A DNA stretch of 64,000 nt from Streptomyces sp. GKU 895 (GCA_002027195.1 MWJO01000001.1:124001-188000), one strand, 5' to 3'. Counted from the stretch's first letter, positions 29,404-38,360 are shown. Numbers and translations are program-made. Notes: generated by a model not told the origin, from the letters alone.

Positions 29404-29770
29404 GTCTTCCTCTCATCCTCAACCCTCCGTGCCGCGCCTCGCTGAAGTCAGCTGCGGTACCGCTCGGCTCGGACCCGGGATGTGTGGGTGCATCGTATGT
29501 CACAGCGTACGAGGTTTGGACCTGGAAGATGCAAGATGGCGATGCGAGGTGCTATCGCGCAAGGTGATCACCACTGTCCGTGGGAGTGTGGCCGGGTGCC
29601 GGCGAAAGTGATCACGAAGGTGGCGCAGTCGAGGCCTCGGTCCTGGCTGCGGGTGCCGATATCTTCAAGAGCTTCTTGAAGGATGCGGATCCGCGTCCCG
29701 AGCACGACCCCGTCCGCAGCCAGTCAGACACCGGCGGCACGCAAATCGAAGTCCCGGCCCGCGTTGTCCT
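29404..29770. other. Intergenic stretch without a supported gene
   Basis: Short frames on the plus strand carry no recognisable family. It separates the coiled-coil gene from the 3' end of the first SigJ-like sigma gene, both read leftward. Confidence 0.35.
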
Positions 29771-30637
29771 TTATTTCTCGCGCGTGGCTGCCCGGTTCCA
29801 CTGGCGGAGCTTGTCAGGGTTGAGGACAGCCCAGATCTGCACGACGCGGTCGCCCGCAACGTCCAGGCTGATGACCGCGGCGACCTCTTCGCCGTAGCGC
29901 ACCACTATGCCAGTGCGGCCGTTGACGGACTGGCAGTGCAATGTGGTGCGAGGCCGGCCGACCAGGAGGCCCAGCAGGCTGCGGGTGACGCGCCGTGCGC
30001 CGTGGACGGGCCGGGGCAGGGTTCTGACCTTGCCGCCTCCGTCAAAGAACACCGTGGCGTCCGGTGCCAGTAGGGCCGTCAGACGGGCAGGGTTCTCCGC
30101 CACGCAAGCCTGTCGAACCGCTCGCACCACACGGTCGTGCTGCTGTGGTGTCGTGGGGTGCGCCCACCTGGTCCGAAGGCTGTGCCGGGCCCGGGCGGCG
30201 AGTTCGCCGCATTCCTGTTCCGTCTGTCCGACGATGGCGGCGACCGTCTCCGGAGGCATCCCGAACGCGTCGTTGAGGACGAATGCGGCCCGCTCGGCCG
30301 GTGACAGCGTGTCCAGCGCTTCGAGGAGAGCCTGGCTCACCTCTTCGTCCAGGTCCTCAGGCAGCACCGCGCCGACCGGGCCCGGGTGTGACCGCCCGGT
30401 TGGCGCCAAGCGCTCCAGACAAATGACGCCGAGGGTCGTCACCAGCCAGGACCGGGGCTCGGCGACGCTGTCCCTGTGGTCGTCGGACAGGCCGTACCAG
30501 CGCCGGTAGGCCTCCGCCACGACGTCGTCGGCGTCCTGGCTCCGGCCCAGCATCCAGTAGGCCACATTGAGCAGTCGGCGTCGCTCGTCGACCAGCTCCG
30601 CGAGCGGCACCGTCTCGTCGTCCTGTACCCGGTCCAT
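29771..30637 (-). CDS. ECF41-type (SigJ-like) sigma factor
   Basis: A 288-residue sigma factor with sigma-2 (AYWMLGRSQDADDVVAEAYR), sigma-4 (LSPAERAAFVLNDAFGMPPE then VAAIVGQTEQEC) and a SnoaL-like C-terminal domain carrying FFDGGGK and NPDKLRQWN. The last two are known ECF41 signatures required for regulated activity. ATG 30637 has AAAGGG upstream. A perfect TGTCACA-N15-CGGTC promoter lies at 30763-30790, so the gene is likely self-activated or under a sister sigma. It has a close paralog at 55890-56612 that lacks sigma-4. Confidence 0.85.
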   Translation of the reverse strand: MDRVQDDETVPLAELVDERRRLLNVAYWMLGRSQDADDVVAEAYRRWYGLSDDHRDSVAEPRSWLVTTLGVICLERLAPTGRSHPGPVGAVLPEDLDEEVSQALLEALDTLSPAERAAFVLNDAFGMPPETVAAIVGQTEQECGELAARARHSLRTRWAHPTTPQQHDRVVRAVRQACVAENPARLTALLAPDATVFFDGGGKVRTLPRPVHGARRVTRSLLGLLVGRPRTTLHCQSVNGRTGIVVRYGEEVAAVISLDVAGDRVVQIWAVLNPDKLRQWNRAATREK

Positions 30638-30762
30638 CTGGCATCACCCTTTCGCACAGCACCCGACAAGGCGGTGCCACCCCTGAGTCCGGCCGGCGTC
30701 CGCCGAGGCCCCCTGGAATAGGGCAGTCCGCTTTCATCGGGCGGGTCCAACCGGTGCACTGC

Positions 30763-30790
30763 TGACCGGACAGGAACATATTGTGTGACA
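30763..30790 (-). promoter_or_regulatory. ECF41-type promoter before sigma gene 29771-30637
   Basis: Minus strand: TGTCACA, 15 bases, CGGTCA. Exact match, about 125 bases before the start codon. Confidence 0.75.
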
Positions 30791-30847
30791 CGGTTTCCCG
30801 GGCAGTAACCTGCGGCCCGCGTGCCGCAGTCAGCTTCGCGGCGGTCG

Positions 30848-32080
30848 TCAGGGCAGAAGACTGGCCAAAGGGGTCTGCGGATCGGACAGGGCCACGTCCG
30901 CCACGGAGACGCCGGACTCGACGAGGGCGCGGACGGAGTCGATGACGTTCCACACGTTCACACTCATGCCCGCCAGGACCCGGTCCCCGGACAACCAGAA
31001 GGCGACGAACCGCCGCTCGGCCAGGTTCCCGCGGAAGACGACGCGGTCGTAGCCGCCGGGCTCGGTGTATCCCGTGTACTCCATCCCGAGGTCGTACTGG
31101 TCGGTGTAGAAGTACGGCAGCCGGTTGTAAGCCGCCTCGCTGCCGAGCATGGCCTGCGCCGCCGTGCGGGGCTGGTGCAGGGCGTTGGCCCAGTGCTCCA
31201 CACGCAGATGCCGGCCGAGCCGAGGATGGTAGGCGTTGGCCACGTCCCCTGCGGCGTGCACGTCCGGGGCCGAGGTGCGCAGACGCTCGTCGGTGACGAT
31301 GCCGTTGCGCACCTCCAGTCCGGCTGCCTCTGCGAGCCGGACGTTGGGGGTGATCCCGATGCCCACCACCACAGCGTCGGCGGGCAGCCGGGTTCCGTCG
31401 GCGAGTTGGACGCCGTCGGCGCGGGTGCCGTCACCGGTGATGCGCTCGACGGCGGCGTGGGGCCGCAGGACGACCCCATGGTCCCGGTGCAGGGCGGCGA
31501 AGACCTCGGCCGCCTCCCGGCCGAGCACCTTCAGCAACGGCAGCTCGGAGTGCTCCAGGACGGTCACCAACGCCCCGGCCGTCCGGGCTGCCGCAGCGGT
31601 CTCCAGACCGATCCAGCCGCCCCCGACGACCACGATCCGGGCGCCGGGAGTAAAAGCGGCCTTGAGCCGCTCGCTGTCCCCAACGCGGCGCAGATACAGC
31701 ACGTTGTCCAGGTCCGCGCCAGGAACAGTCAGTCGGCGGGGGGACGATCCGGTCGCCAGGAGCAGCTTGGTGTAGGACATCCGGCGCCCGCCGGTGATCT
31801 CGACCTGGCGGGCGTGTGCGTCGACGGCCGTGACGCGCGTTCCGGTCATGAGGTCGACGTCGTGTTCGCGGTACCAGTTCTCGGAATGCACGAAGATGGA
31901 CTCGCGGTCCTCCTTGCCGAGCAGGTACCCCTTGGACAGCGGCGGTCGGATGTAGGGGCGCTCCGCCTCGTCACCGACGACGACGAGCGGGCCGTCGTAG
32001 CCCTGTTGCCGGAGTTCCTCGGCGGCCTTGCCTGCGGCGAGGCCGCCGCCGACGATCACGAACCCGTTTTCTCGCGACAT
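30848..32080 (-). CDS. Ferredoxin reductase-type FAD/NAD oxidoreductase
   Basis: A 410-residue enzyme of the rubredoxin/ferredoxin reductase family. FAD motif IVGGGLAAGKAAEEL near the start, YIRPPLSK typical of the family, the NAD motif VVVGGGWIGLETAAAA near residue 150, and the FAD-closing VHAAGDVANAY near residue 280. It would move electrons from NAD(P)H to a ferredoxin for an oxygenase or other redox partner. A 7Fe-type ferredoxin with the same promoter motif lies at 60595. ATG 32080 has a modest GGGA site; exact promoter motif at 32131-32158. Confidence 0.9.
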   Translation of the reverse strand: MSRENGFVIVGGGLAAGKAAEELRQQGYDGPLVVVGDEAERPYIRPPLSKGYLLGKEDRESIFVHSENWYREHDVDLMTGTRVTAVDAHARQVEITGGRRMSYTKLLLATGSSPRRLTVPGADLDNVLYLRRVGDSERLKAAFTPGARIVVVGGGWIGLETAAAARTAGALVTVLEHSELPLLKVLGREAAEVFAALHRDHGVVLRPHAAVERITGDGTRADGVQLADGTRLPADAVVVGIGITPNVRLAEAAGLEVRNGIVTDERLRTSAPDVHAAGDVANAYHPRLGRHLRVEHWANALHQPRTAAQAMLGSEAAYNRLPYFYTDQYDLGMEYTGYTEPGGYDRVVFRGNLAERRFVAFWLSGDRVLAGMSVNVWNVIDSVRALVESGVSVADVALSDPQTPLASLLP

Positions 32081-32130
32081 GATGTTCCCGTCTCTGCGCG
32101 CACCGGACACTGGTGTGCCCTGGTGCGGAG

Positions 32131-32158
32131 AGACCGTGACAACCCGCAGGTTGTGACA
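32131..32158 (-). promoter_or_regulatory. ECF41-type promoter before the ferredoxin reductase gene
   Basis: Minus strand: TGTCACA, 15 bases, CGGTCT. Exact match, about 50 bases before the start codon. Confidence 0.8.
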
Positions 32159-32286
32159 CCGGCCCGCCCCGTGGAGGGAACGTGCGGGGCTGCGAAGGCA
32201 GGGCGGGGAGTGCGACGAGGGCGCGAAGGGCGTCCGTGGCCGAGGCGGCCCGCAGATCCGCGCCTCTCGTCGCTTGGCCGTGCGGG

Positions 32287-33021
32287 CTAGCGTCCGGTGG
32301 CCTGCGCCCAGTGCGCCGTGAGGGCGGCGGCCACCTCCGCGGGCCGCTCCAGCACTGTCCAGTGGTTGCAGTCGAGATGGAGGACGCGAGTGGCGCGCAG
32401 GGCGGCGCCGAGTTCGTCGCCGAACTCGATCTGGCAGGCCGGGTCGCGCTCACCCCAGAACACCAGTGCGGGTGCGGTGACGTCAGACAGGGCCGGCTCC
32501 CACTCCGTCCCCATGGTCACGGCGGACCGGTACAGCCGCAGGATGCTGTCCTTCATCGTGTCGTCCAGGTGCCGGACCATCTCCGCCACCGGTACGGCGG
32601 GCGCGTCAAAGCCGTTCACCAGCTCCTTCGCGAAGGACTCAGGGTGCAGCTCGGCCATGAACCGCTCGCCGGCGACGGGGTCCTGCCAGGTCTCGGCCAG
32701 CGGGTGCCAGACGTAGCGGGAACTGACGGGTCCGTTGCCGCCGGCCCAGGTTCGTACCAGGTCGGGGCGGAGGGAGGCGACGCGGGCGGTGAGGATGCAG
32801 CCCCAGTCGTGACCGACCAGGTCCACGGGCTCGCCGACCCGCTCCAGGCGTTCGACGAGCCAGTCCACGTACTCCTCCTTGCTGGAGCCGAAGCCGGTGG
32901 GGCGTGGGGTGCCGAATCCGGGCAGGTCCCAGGCCTCGACGTCGGAGCGGGTCAGGTGTCTGCGAACGCCGTCCCACACGCGGTGGGTGTCGGGAACGCC
33001 GTGGATGAGGATGGCGGGCAT
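32287..33021 (-). CDS. Alpha/beta hydrolase, epoxide hydrolase/haloalkane dehalogenase type
   Basis: A 244-residue hydrolase. ILIHGVPDTHRVWD gives the HGxP oxyanion site, VGHDWGCI the nucleophilic aspartate typical of epoxide hydrolases and dehalogenases, WGERDPACQ the acid and DCNHWTVLE the catalytic histidine. Soluble. ATG 33021 follows AAGGGAT. The family opens epoxides or removes halides; substrate unknown. A palindromic operator-like site lies 111 bases upstream, and no TGTCACA promoter is present, unlike its neighbours. Confidence 0.8.
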   Translation of the reverse strand: MPAILIHGVPDTHRVWDGVRRHLTRSDVEAWDLPGFGTPRPTGFGSSKEEYVDWLVERLERVGEPVDLVGHDWGCILTARVASLRPDLVRTWAGGNGPVSSRYVWHPLAETWQDPVAGERFMAELHPESFAKELVNGFDAPAVPVAEMVRHLDDTMKDSILRLYRSAVTMGTEWEPALSDVTAPALVFWGERDPACQIEFGDELGAALRATRVLHLDCNHWTVLERPAEVAAALTAHWAQATGR

Positions 33022-33131
33022 GGGCGGTACATCCCTTGAGGTAGGGGCCGCGGCGGGGATCCGGGGAGGCTGTGCGGCCGCGGCGGGCCGGAACGACGAG
33101 CATCATGTGCTGCGCCGGATGCATCTAACAT

Positions 33132-33150
33132 AGTGGCACACAGTGTCACT
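33132..33150. promoter_or_regulatory. Palindromic operator-like site
   Basis: AGTGGCAC-ACA-GTGTCACT: two 8-base arms with one mismatch, upstream of the epoxide hydrolase-like gene. Size suits a dimeric TetR/MarR/GntR repressor. Confidence 0.45.
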
Positions 33151-33615
33151 GGTGTTCGCCGTGAGACCGGGGGAGGACAGCCAGCAGGGGGAGATCCCAC
33201 GCCAGGGGCCCGTGCTGTCGCTCCAGGGCCCGTATTTCCGTCACAGGTGAGGCGCCGGACCTAGTGAGTGGGATACGCACGTGCCCTCGTCCCGTCCGCC
33301 TGCCCATTCGACGATCGCGCACCGCCGCGCACGCGCGAGAACGGCGGCCGTGTCAGCCTGCTGATGCGTATCGTCCACCCGCTGCCCACCCAGACACTCG
33401 GGCGGCACGAGGACGGCTTGCCTACGGTGCCGAGGTTTTCTGGATGTGGCCGGTTTCCCAAGACGACATCGTCGCGGAGCTGGCCGGGCACGGCTTCGCC
33501 CCGGTGCCCGACGCGGGCAGTCCCGCGGTGCTGACCGTACAGCGCGCCTGGCAGCGACCCGTTGACGCGTCGGCACCCTCTGACATGCCAAACGCCGTTC
33601 CGGCGGCGGGCTCGG
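33151..33615. other. Region with a possible gene remnant
   Basis: Around 33420-33560 a plus-strand frame reads AEVFWMWPVSQDDIVAELAG then HGFAPVPDAGSPAVLTVQRA, with normal codon bias but no start. It could be the tail of a lost enzyme; I cannot name the family. Confidence 0.3.
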
Positions 33616-33643
33616 TGTCACAGGCGCGGGTCCTCACCTGTCT
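33616..33643 (+). promoter_or_regulatory. ECF41-type promoter before the YceI gene
   Basis: TGTCACA, 15 bases, CTGTCT: one change in the -10 element. It lies 120 bases before the YceI start codon. Confidence 0.55.
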
Positions 33644-33762
33644 GTCCTTCTGCGGACCTCGCCCGGCCTTCCCCGGCCGTGGTCCGCTCCACCACCCGGC
33701 AGGCACACGGCGACGGCTCGCAGCGACTGATCGTCGTGACCAGCGACCGCAAGGATCCCCCT

Positions 33763-34335
33763 ATGTCGACCGTCGTCCCGTACGCAGCGCTGACCGGTGT
33801 CTACACCATCGACCCGGCGCGCAGCACCATCGGCTTCTCCGTCCGGCACGCCATGATCGCGAACGTGCACGGGCGGTTCGGCGTGTTCGAGGGGCTGGTC
33901 CAGCTGGACGGGTACCAACCCAGCCGCTCCGAGGCCTACTTGAGCGTCCAGACCGGCAGTATCGACACCAGCAGCCCTGACCGGGACACCCGTCTCGCGG
34001 GTGCTGACTTCCTCGACGCCGCCACCTATCCGCTGATGGTCTTCCGCTCCGCGGGCCTCGCCGATCGCGGAGACGGCCAGTTCCGTCTGACGGGACACCT
34101 CAGGATCAAAGACGTCGAACTCCCTCTCCACATCCACCTCGCCTTCGACGGGGCCACGCAGGACGAGAGCGGAGACCACCGAGTCGGCTTCTCCGGCACC
34201 GCCCTGGTGCGCCGCTCCGACTGGGGGCTCGGCTGGAACACGCCCGCCGAAACCGGCGGTGTCCTCATCAGCGACAAGGTCAGGCTCAGCTTCGACATCT
34301 CTGCTGTCCGTCTCTCCCGCGCGGATGCCGCATGA
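33763..34335 (+). CDS. YceI-family lipid-binding protein
   Basis: A 190-residue YceI lipocalin-like protein: YTIDPARSTIGFSVRHAMI at the start, GRFGVFEG, a TRLAGADFLDAATYPLMVF segment and GHLRIKDVELPL. The family binds amphiphilic molecules such as isoprenoid quinones. No signal peptide is present, unlike many proteobacterial members, so it is likely cytosolic. ATG 33763 follows AAGGAT. Quinone binding would suit the redox genes nearby that share the promoter motif. Confidence 0.85.
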   Translation: MSTVVPYAALTGVYTIDPARSTIGFSVRHAMIANVHGRFGVFEGLVQLDGYQPSRSEAYLSVQTGSIDTSSPDRDTRLAGADFLDAATYPLMVFRSAGLADRGDGQFRLTGHLRIKDVELPLHIHLAFDGATQDESGDHRVGFSGTALVRRSDWGLGWNTPAETGGVLISDKVRLSFDISAVRLSRADAA

Positions 34336-34455
34336 CCGGCCTCGCGCCACAACACCGACCGCCCCGCGCGGTCCACGCCGGCAGCGATGCCGGTGCCCAC
34401 AGGTCGGTCCGCAACCGCGGCCGGATCGTACGTACGAAATGCAGGTGAGCCCCCC

Positions 34456-35517
34456 ATGAATCATCAAGACACCACCGGCCAGGCCCGGTTCCGCTCGATC
34501 ACGACGATCGAGGACCTGCGCGAGCACCTGCAGTGGGCCATCGAGCTGGAGCACGCCACGCTGCCGCCCTACCTCACAGCCCTCTATTCGCTCGACCCCG
34601 AACGGAACGCCCACGCCGTCGAAGTGGTCAGCAGCGTGTTCGTCGAGGAGATGATCCACCTCGCGCTGGTGGCGAACCTCCTGAACGCGGTCGGCGGGCA
34701 ACCTCGCGTCGACACCCCGCGGATACTGTCACCGCATCCGCGGCCCATGCCGCACGCGGACCCCTCCATGCAGCTGTCCCTGCTGCCGTTCGGAGAGGAG
34801 GCGGTCGCGATGTTCCTCCGCCTCGAACAGCCGGCCCACCCGGGCGACCCGGCGGAGGGCGACGCCTACATGACGATCGGTCAGTTCTACGACGCGGTCG
34901 AGAAGGGTCTGCGGCACCTGTGCGCCGAGCTCGGCGAGGAACAGGTCTTCACCGGTGATCCCGCTCGTCAGGTGGCCGCGGGACCCTTCGGGCACACCGG
35001 CGGGCGGCTGAGCCCGGTCACCGATCTCGCCTCGGCGCTCGCCGCCTTGGAGGAGATCGTGGAGCAGGGTGAGGGCGCGGCGCGTGTCGACGTGTGGGAC
35101 GGGGACATGGACATGTTCCACCCGCAGAGCAAGGCCGTCTCGCATTATTACCGCTTCCAGGAGCTCGCACAGGGCCGGCGCTACCAGCCGGGGGATACAC
35201 CAGAGACGGGGCCCACGGGGGAGACGCTCACCGTGGACCCCGCCGGGGTGCGCCCGATGCGGCCCAACCCGCGGCTGGAGGACCATCCGGAGGGCAGTGC
35301 GATCCGCACGGCGCAGGAGGCGTTCAACATCGCGTACGGCAAGCTGCTGCAGCTTCTGGAGCAGGCGTTCAACGGCAATCCCGCGATGCTCGGGGTGTCG
35401 GTGGGCACGATGTACGCGCTCAAGGGGCAGGCACAGAGCCTGATGGCGATGCCCGACGGCGAGGGCCTGACCGCGGGGCCGACCTTCGACTACGTCGCTC
35501 CCGAAGATCGCGGCTGA
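34456..35517 (+). CDS. Ferritin-like domain protein (VioB/RebD-type domain)
   Basis: A 353-residue protein. The first ~220 residues match the ferritin-like domain found in VioB and RebD (iminophenylpyruvate dimer synthase): LREHLQWAIELEHATLPPYL, then FVEEMIHLALVANLLNAVGG, with Glu/His residues placed for metal binding. The rest is a less conserved helical tail. VioB and RebD are about 1000 residues, so this is a free-standing form whose chemistry is unknown. ATG 34456 follows AGGTGAG. It lies 120 bases after YceI with no own motif seen, so it may share that transcript. Confidence 0.75.
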   Translation: MNHQDTTGQARFRSITTIEDLREHLQWAIELEHATLPPYLTALYSLDPERNAHAVEVVSSVFVEEMIHLALVANLLNAVGGQPRVDTPRILSPHPRPMPHADPSMQLSLLPFGEEAVAMFLRLEQPAHPGDPAEGDAYMTIGQFYDAVEKGLRHLCAELGEEQVFTGDPARQVAAGPFGHTGGRLSPVTDLASALAALEEIVEQGEGAARVDVWDGDMDMFHPQSKAVSHYYRFQELAQGRRYQPGDTPETGPTGETLTVDPAGVRPMRPNPRLEDHPEGSAIRTAQEAFNIAYGKLLQLLEQAFNGNPAMLGVSVGTMYALKGQAQSLMAMPDGEGLTAGPTFDYVAPEDRG

Positions 35518-35532
35518 ACCGTGCACACATGC

Positions 35533-35563
35533 TGGCCCCCTGGACCGATGGTGCAGGGGGCCA
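35533..35563. terminator. Hairpin between ferritin-like and hydrolase genes, first
   Basis: TGGCCCCCTG (35533-35542) pairs perfectly with 35554-35563. It follows the ferritin-like stop codon by 16 bases. Confidence 0.6.
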
Positions 35564-35574
35564 CGAACGTGAAT

Positions 35575-35614
35575 GCGGCTTGGGGGATGCAGCATGCCTG
35601 CGCCCCCAAGCCGC
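35575..35614. terminator. Hairpin between ferritin-like and hydrolase genes, second
   Basis: GCGGCTTGGGGG (35575-35586) pairs perfectly over 12 bp with 35603-35614, with an inner GCAG/CTGC stem. It can serve both convergent genes. Confidence 0.65.
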
Positions 35615-35655
35615 GTTGCCCATGGGTCAGCGAACGGTCCGAGCTGCTGCCTCGA

Positions 35656-36474
35656 TCACCCCGGCGACGTCGGCGGGTGGGAGACACTCACGGCGTGCGA
35701 TGCCCGTACGCGCGTGATGTGGGCGTGCGCGCGCTGTGCCATGAAGACTTGGGTCTGCGCCGGGATGTTGCGGTCCTGGGTGGCGACCACGGCCCAGGAG
35801 GGGATGTCCTTCCAGCCGGGCTCGGAGGCGTCGTCCGCCAGCGCGGCATTGGTGATCGGGCGCTGCGTGACGGCCATCAGGTCCGTGGTGTTGCGGGGGA
35901 CATCAGCGGCGAACTGCTGCTGGAATTTGCTCGGGTCGATCGTCAGGTCCGCGTCGTGGGAGCCGTCCGGCAGGGTGACGGGCACCGAGCGAAGAGCGTC
36001 ACCGAGGGTGCTGCCGGGGAACTTGCCCGCCAACTCGGCAGCGCTCTCTCCCTTTTCGGGGAGGAAGGCGGCGACGAACACCAGGGCCTTGACGTTGGCG
36101 GCGTCGTGGGCGGCGTCGCTGATCACCGAGCCGCCGTAGGAGTGTCCGGCCAGGACCACCGGGCCGTCGATGCCGGCCAGGACCTCCTTGAGGTAGGCGG
36201 CGTCGTTGTCCAGCCCACGCAGCGGGTTGGCCGCGGCGACGACGGGGTAGCCCTCGTGCCGCAGCTTCCTGATGACGCCGTTCCAGCTGGTGGAATCGGC
36301 GAACGCGCCGTGTACGAGCACGACCGTGGGCTTCTTCTCGCCGTCCGTCGCGGACGTGCTCCTGTCGGCGTGGGCGGGGACGACGGCCGTGGCGATGAGG
36401 GCGGTGGCGACGGAGGCGGTGGCCAGCAGGGAGAGGGGGGTGCGGACCCGCTGGTAGGTGGAACTGCGGTTCAT
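35656..36474 (-). CDS. Secreted alpha/beta hydrolase, frameshifted last residues
   Basis: A 272-residue hydrolase with a signal peptide (residues 1-~36, ending VPAHA). VVLVHGAFADSTSWNGVI gives the oxyanion site, AGHSYGGSVIS the nucleophile Ser, and the final ASHAVSVSHP the catalytic His. It is a secreted paralog of the cytosolic 52806-53525 enzyme. After SHP the frame ends in PTSPG; adding one C before it gives ADVAGVIEAAA, the family's usual ending, so a one-base deletion near 35690 is likely. ATG 36474 follows AAAGGG. An exact TGTCACA promoter motif stands upstream. Confidence 0.8.
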   Translation of the reverse strand: MNRSSTYQRVRTPLSLLATASVATALIATAVVPAHADRSTSATDGEKKPTVVLVHGAFADSTSWNGVIRKLRHEGYPVVAAANPLRGLDNDAAYLKEVLAGIDGPVVLAGHSYGGSVISDAAHDAANVKALVFVAAFLPEKGESAAELAGKFPGSTLGDALRSVPVTLPDGSHDADLTIDPSKFQQQFAADVPRNTTDLMAVTQRPITNAALADDASEPGWKDIPSWAVVATQDRNIPAQTQVFMAQRAHAHITRVRASHAVSVSHPPTSPG

Positions 36475-36513
36475 GGGAGGCCCTTTCGGGAAACGGTGTG
36501 TTGTCACCTTCAA

Positions 36514-36541
36514 GGACCGTGCGTGTGTCGCGAGTGTGACA
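36514..36541 (-). promoter_or_regulatory. ECF41-type promoter before the secreted hydrolase
   Basis: Minus strand: TGTCACA, 15 bases, CGGTCC. Exact match, 40 bases before the start codon. Confidence 0.8.
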
Positions 36542-36543
36542 CT

Positions 36544-38184
36544 TTATATCTCTAGGTCTTTATTGCTCGTGAAGTGATGTTCGCCAGTAATTTCCCGGTA
36601 CTGCTGGACGGTGGGCTTGAGGATCTGTGTTCCCTCGCCGTAGAAACCGCGACTGAGTCGCGCCCGCAGTCGGCGCGCCCTTCCGTTCGCGTGGCCGTCT
36701 TTGTCGCGTTGTCCGGGATCGAGGGGCCTGTACTGCTCGTGCATCGTGAGGGCATGGCGTTCGTAGGGGTCGAGGGGTTGGTGCACCTCGATGTACCCGC
36801 CGTGCGGCAGGCGCTTGATGACGCCGGTCTCGCGGCCGTACAGGACCTTGTCCCGATCACGGCGTTGCAGGCCCAGGGCGATGCGCTGGGTGACGAGGAA
36901 CAGGGCGACCGGTACGGCGAACAGGGCGATGCGCACCGTCCAGGTGACCGTGTTGACAGACATGTGGAAGGTCACGGCGATGATGTCGTTCGCGGCGCCG
37001 AGCAGAGCCACCAGGTAGACGCCGAGCCATGCCACGCCGAACGCCGTGCGCACGGGCCGGTTGCGTGGCCGTTCCAGCAGGTGGTGTTCGCGGTCGTCGT
37101 CGGTGACCCAGCCCTCGATGAACGGGTAGGCGCCCATGACGAGGAAGAAGCCGAGGCCGGCTAGGAGAGGGATGAGATTGTCCAGGGCCAGGGTGTGGCC
37201 CCAGAAGTTCACCTCCCACCCGGGCATGACACGCAGCAGCCCGTCGGCGATGCCCATGTACCAGTCGGGCTGGGAACCCGCGGAGACCTGATCGGCGCGA
37301 TAGGGGCCGAACTCCCAGACGGGGTTGATCTGGGCGATCGCCGCGATGGTGAAGATGACCCCGGCGACCAGGCAGAAATAGCCGCCCGCCTTGACGACAT
37401 ACACCTGCATCGGCAGGCCGACGACGTTTCGCTCCGTACGGCCGGGCCCCGGGTACTGGGTGTGCCGGTGGCGGTGCCCGAGGAAGCCGTGGAAGGCGAC
37501 GAGCGCCAGCATCAGGGCCGGAATGATCAGGACGTGGATCAGGTGGAAGCGGGGCACCAGGTCGTGCCCGGGGAACTCGCCGCCGAACAGGAACATCGAC
37601 AGGTAGGTGCCGACGATCGGTACCGACAGCAGTGTCCCGTTCACCACGGCGAGCCCGGTCCCCGACAGGAGGTCGCCGGGGAGGTCGTAGCCGGTCAGAC
37701 CACCGAACATGCCGAGGACGAGCAGGGCGAAACCGGTCACCCAGTTCAGCTCGCGCGGCTTGCGGAAGGCGCCGGTGAAGAACACGCGCATCAGATGGGC
37801 CAGCAGGGCGGCGACGAAGATCAGCGCCGCCCAGTGGTGGGCCTGGCGGATGAGCAGGCCGCCGCGTACGTCGAAAGAGATGTGCATCGTCGAGTCGAAC
37901 GCCTCGGACACCAACTGGCCGCGCAGGGGAGCGTAACTGCCGTTGTAGACGACCTCGTTCGACGACGGGTGGAAGTAGAACGTCAGATACACACCGGTGA
38001 TGAGCAGCACGACGAAGCTGTAGAGACAGATCTCGCCCAGCAGGAACGACCAGTGCTCCGGACGGGCCCTCCGTGTGCCGGTCGTGGTGGCGGGCCCCGT
38101 ACCCATCCGCGTTCTCGCCCACTGGGCGAGTCTGTCACCGCTACGGCTGCCCGCCGTGGTGACCGGTTCGATTGAATCGCTCAT
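36544..38184 (-). CDS. qcrB: Cytochrome b of bc1-type complex (QcrB), orphan copy
   Basis: A 546-residue membrane protein. The N-terminal four-helix half carries heme-ligand histidines in RQAHHWAALIFVAALLAHL and HLIHVLIIPALMLALVAFHG; GYDLPGDLLSGTG and WYMGIADGLLRVMPGWE (quinol-site region) match actinobacterial QcrB, as does the long C-terminal tail. It would accept electrons from menaquinol. The usual qcrC and qcrA partners are absent, so this is a second, lone copy. ATG 38184 follows GGTGGGA. An exact TGTCACA promoter motif is 112 bases upstream. Confidence 0.85.
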   Translation of the reverse strand: MSDSIEPVTTAGSRSGDRLAQWARTRMGTGPATTTGTRRARPEHWSFLLGEICLYSFVVLLITGVYLTFYFHPSSNEVVYNGSYAPLRGQLVSEAFDSTMHISFDVRGGLLIRQAHHWAALIFVAALLAHLMRVFFTGAFRKPRELNWVTGFALLVLGMFGGLTGYDLPGDLLSGTGLAVVNGTLLSVPIVGTYLSMFLFGGEFPGHDLVPRFHLIHVLIIPALMLALVAFHGFLGHRHRHTQYPGPGRTERNVVGLPMQVYVVKAGGYFCLVAGVIFTIAAIAQINPVWEFGPYRADQVSAGSQPDWYMGIADGLLRVMPGWEVNFWGHTLALDNLIPLLAGLGFFLVMGAYPFIEGWVTDDDREHHLLERPRNRPVRTAFGVAWLGVYLVALLGAANDIIAVTFHMSVNTVTWTVRIALFAVPVALFLVTQRIALGLQRRDRDKVLYGRETGVIKRLPHGGYIEVHQPLDPYERHALTMHEQYRPLDPGQRDKDGHANGRARRLRARLSRGFYGEGTQILKPTVQQYREITGEHHFTSNKDLEI

Positions 38185-38295
38185 GTCATTCCCACCATCA
38201 ACACATCACCGGAAGCGCCTTGCGGCCGGGTCTGCGCAACGAAACGGTGCATGGCGGCGAGCTGCCGCGTCGGGTTTCGTTGCCCTCATCGGAAA

Positions 38296-38323
38296 GGACC
38301 GAGAAAGTGGTGAAAATGTGACA
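38296..38323 (-). promoter_or_regulatory. ECF41-type promoter before the orphan qcrB
   Basis: Minus strand: TGTCACA, 15 bases, CGGTCC. Exact match. Confidence 0.8.
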
Positions 38324-38360
38324 TGACATCGTAAGACACGATCACGACGAGATGTCTTGA

